Source: Oculatellaceae cyanobacterium Prado106 (GTDB lineage: Bacteria > Cyanobacteriota > Cyanobacteriia > Elainellales > Elainellaceae). Taken from it: a DNA stretch of 36,374 nt. The position numbers and the translations under genes are program-made. Positions 34,393 to 36,374 of this stretch are shown here, in pieces; position 1 is the first letter of the stretch, and each line of letters begins with the position of its first letter. The DNA lies in the NCBI GenBank assembly GCA_025454315.1, contig JALOOP010000007.1:1-36374 (forward strand), in the 5' to 3' direction. Below the pieces are notes generated by a model. It saw only the letters and a program-made list of their open reading frames with translations, was not told where the DNA came from and did no database searches.

Positions 34393-35346
34393 GTTGACTT
34401 TCTGGATATTCCTGTGCATTTTCATTGGTCTACATGAATGATGGTTAAATCAGAAGAAATGACTCCGTTGAAATCACTCCATTGCCGATTCAATCATCCT
34501 TTCATTCTTCTTCAAAATCCCCTGAAGCGATCCCCCTGAAGCGATCTCTTTGATGCGTTTTATGGTTAATATTCTTGAGCGATTAACTGCTTTCTTGCTC
34601 CCCATTGGAGGTTAGGAATTCAGGGTCGATCAAGAGCTAACCTGGCATCTGCTCTCAGTTTCATTCCATCGATAATATCGAATTATACCAGTGATAAGGA
34701 GAAGGACGGGTTCTTTCCTGAAGTTGAAAACATTTAGTGATTTTTCTCAAACTTTTGCTAGATAGTGCTACTAATCTGAAACAATAAAATAATGATTGTT
34801 ACATTTCGACAGAATATCTTTGCTGATTTTAACTCTTCCGATTTCAGGGTGCTGACTCAATATTTTGATTGGGATGTTTGATTTGACTGTTTGACTTGAA
34901 TGGCTTTCTTCCAAATCTCCTTCAATCAAATTCCTTTGTCAGGTATCCTTGTCCTTCGATTCTTTAAAGTTCCTCAATATTGTAAAAAACTGATTGTAAA
35001 AACTAGACCTTCTTTCATTCAAGAATTTGGCATTCAACCCATTCGGTTGCATTCTCGGTCTGATGATTGGAGATGATTAGAACTGATGAGCAGCGATAAT
35101 TTGGCTCAGTAGAATGACAATTTGTCAATGAATTTGTCAACGAAACTATTTCTAATTGTTGATCCTGCTTGCGATGAACTCCTAAATCAGTGAGATTTAG
35201 AAGAATATAGTCACCTCAATAGCCATCTCAATGGTTCTGGGATGCATTGAATGTCTACCTTGGTCAGGCGGCACTCTCTCTCCCATTCCGGTGCATGCTC
35301 CATTCACTGGATCTATCCCACCTAGCGCACGCATCGACGGTTCAAC

Positions 35347-35430
35347 CTGTTTGAAACCTGTTTGAAACCGGTTTGAACTGCGATCGCCCGTTCATCATCC
35401 AAAACTAGACTTCGTTCAAAACTAGACGTT
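35347..35430. repeat. Short direct repeats just upstream of ndhF
   Basis: CCTGTTTGAAA occurs twice, followed by CCGGTTTGAACTG, in 35347-35380; AAAACTAGAC occurs twice in 35401-35427. Both sets lie within 100 bp of the ATG and may be regulator sites. Confidence 0.65.
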
Positions 35431-35447
35431 AGAGAGGAAATTGCTGA

Positions 35448-36374
35448 ATGGAACAACTCCTCATTCAGACAAGTTGGTGGGTACCCGGATATGGGCTGCT
35501 GGGCGCAGTGCTGACCCTCCCCTGGTCAACAGGGCTAATCCGCCGGACGGGGCCTCGCCCCGCCGCTTACATTAATCTACTGATGACTTGGGTCGCGCTG
35601 ATCCACAGTGCCCTGCTGCTCTGGGTTGTTTGGGATCGTCCGCTGGAGATTCAACAGTTCGCCTGGTTCCAAGCGGCAGACTTAGACCTGTCCTTTGCCC
35701 TCGAAATTTCGCGCATTAGCGTGGGTTCGGCGTTATTCATTACGGCGCTCAGCCTCCTCGCCCAGGTCTTTGCCCTGGGATATCTAGAAAAAGACTGGGG
35801 ACTGGCTCGGTTTTATGCGCTGATGGGCTTCTTTGAGGGAGCCATGAGCGGCATTGCCCTCAGCGATTCCCTCTTCCTCAGCTATGCCCTGCTAGAAACG
35901 CTGACCCTCTCCACCTATCTGCTGGTGGGCTTCTGGTATGCCCAACCGCTCGTGGTCACCGCTGCCCGTGATGCTTTCTTGACCAAACGAGTCGGGGATC
36001 TGCTGCTGCTAATGGGCGTGGTTGCCCTGTCTACTCTGGCAGGCAGCCTGAACTTCACCGACCTGCAAGCCTGGGCACAAACCGCCGACCTCGCGCCTTT
36101 GACCGCCACGCTGCTGGGTGTCGCACTCATTTCAGGCCCCACCGGAAAGTGCGCCCAGTTTCCCCTCAACCTGTGGCTAGACGAAGCCATGGAAGGTCCC
36201 AACCCCGCTTCCATTTTGAGAAATTCCGTAGTGGTAGCCTGCGGTGCTTTTGTGCTGATTAAGTTGGAGCCTGTGCTGGCGCTTTCGACCACCGCGCTGC
36301 ATGTGCTGATTATCCTGGGCGGCATGACGGCGATCGGGGCATCCCTCGTCTCCATTGCCCAGGTCGATATCAAA
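35448..36374 (+). CDS. ndhF4: NAD(P)H dehydrogenase subunit NdhF, CO2-uptake type (partial, 3' end missing)
   Basis: The first 309 residues are in the window, with no stop. The polytopic protein shows WVPGYGLLGAVLTLPWSTGLIRRTGPRPAAYIN at the start and NLWLDEAMEGPNPASILRNS near the end of the visible part, as in subunit 5-type proton-pumping proteins. The RRTGPRPAAYIN start and TLSTYLLVGFWYAQPLVVTAARDAFLTKRVGD block are typical of NdhF3/NdhF4 of the CO2-hydrating NDH-1 complexes. I favour NdhF4 because ndhF4-ndhD4-cupB lies beside the ccm cluster in Nostoc. The ATG is 11 or so bases after an AGAGAGG. Confidence 0.85.
   Translation, partial: MEQLLIQTSWWVPGYGLLGAVLTLPWSTGLIRRTGPRPAAYINLLMTWVALIHSALLLWVVWDRPLEIQQFAWFQAADLDLSFALEISRISVGSALFITALSLLAQVFALGYLEKDWGLARFYALMGFFEGAMSGIALSDSLFLSYALLETLTLSTYLLVGFWYAQPLVVTAARDAFLTKRVGDLLLLMGVVALSTLAGSLNFTDLQAWAQTADLAPLTATLLGVALISGPTGKCAQFPLNLWLDEAMEGPNPASILRNSVVVACGAFVLIKLEPVLALSTTALHVLIILGGMTAIGASLVSIAQVDIK

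Larger units (their letters stand above)
33513..35447. other. 1.94-kb divergent region between ccmK2 and ndhF
   Basis: No coding frame of any length is open on either strand. The region is AT-rich from about 34040 to 35240 and has GGGGAGTGGGG-type heptamers at 33785-33861. It contains a tandem 48-bp duplication (34287-34392), a CCCGA/TCGGG inverted pair near 33723-33750, and short direct repeats close to ndhF. It must hold the promoters of both the ccm cluster and ndhF. Binding sites for CcmR/NdhR or CmpR are expected but I cannot identify them. Confidence 0.6.

Overview
The window is a stretch of a beta-cyanobacterial chromosome. Three things support this: the octamer GCGATCGC (HIP1) and its GATCGC core recur throughout; there is a complete beta-carboxysome cluster (ccmK2-ccmK1-ccmL-ccmM-ccmN-ccmO) divergent from an ndhF of the CO2-uptake NDH-1 type; and several genes are cyanobacterial specialities (Ycf33, a LabA-like NYN protein, a TIGR04168-like phosphoesterase). 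Intergenic regions are rich in short tandem repeats with periods of 7, 8, 12, 14 and about 42 bp, and in purine- or pyrimidine-pure tracts, as is common in filamentous or Leptolyngbya-like genomes. Genus cannot be assigned from the sequence alone.

Layout. 1-850: a dispersed palindromic repeat, then a long array of about 42.5-bp units each carrying a GATC/HIP1-like core. 853-2800: small genes, including a two-gene module (unknown small protein plus retropepsin-like protease) and a VapBC-like toxin-antitoxin pair. 2964-8800: thrC facing a minus-strand series (coiled-coil protein, tgt, GH3 glycosidase, rbfA, ycf33). 8896-9584: a DUF433/DUF5615 toxin-antitoxin-like pair whose toxin-like gene is frameshifted. 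9886-13190: a solitary Dam-type adenine methylase, argJ, a cyclophilin and a small conserved protein. 13523-16105: an alpha/beta-hydrolase lacking its nucleophile, coaD, and a coiled-coil gene that overlaps the coaD 3' end. 16105-19140: inverted minisatellites next to tRNA-Ser, a phosphoesterase, a small membrane protein and a LabA-like protein. 20259-25514: a secreted protein, the bolA-grxD pair, two membrane-associated proteins, an MBL-fold protein with altered metal ligands, and inorganic pyrophosphatase. 25919-27340: tRNA-Gln and a DUF6765-type protein.

27739-36374 is the carbon-concentrating locus. On the minus strand ccmK2, ccmK1, ccmL, ccmM, ccmN and ccmO encode the hexameric facets, pentameric vertices, the Rubisco-aggregating scaffold CcmM (gamma-carbonic-anhydrase domain plus three Rubisco-small-subunit-like domains), the adaptor CcmN with its C-terminal encapsulation peptide, and the double-BMC shell protein CcmO. 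About 1.94 kb upstream and divergent, ndhF (probably ndhF4) begins a CO2-hydrating NDH-1 module and runs off the window end. The ccm cluster is loosely packed: gaps of about 630, 290 and 400 bp inside it hold repeats and hairpins that could set unequal expression of shell and scaffold.

No clearly new defence or mobile system was found. The observations most worth checking are the phased GATC array, the frameshifted DUF5615 gene, the coaD overlap, the missing Cys partner in CcmM, the structured ccm intergenic regions and the duplicated motif in the CcmN linker.
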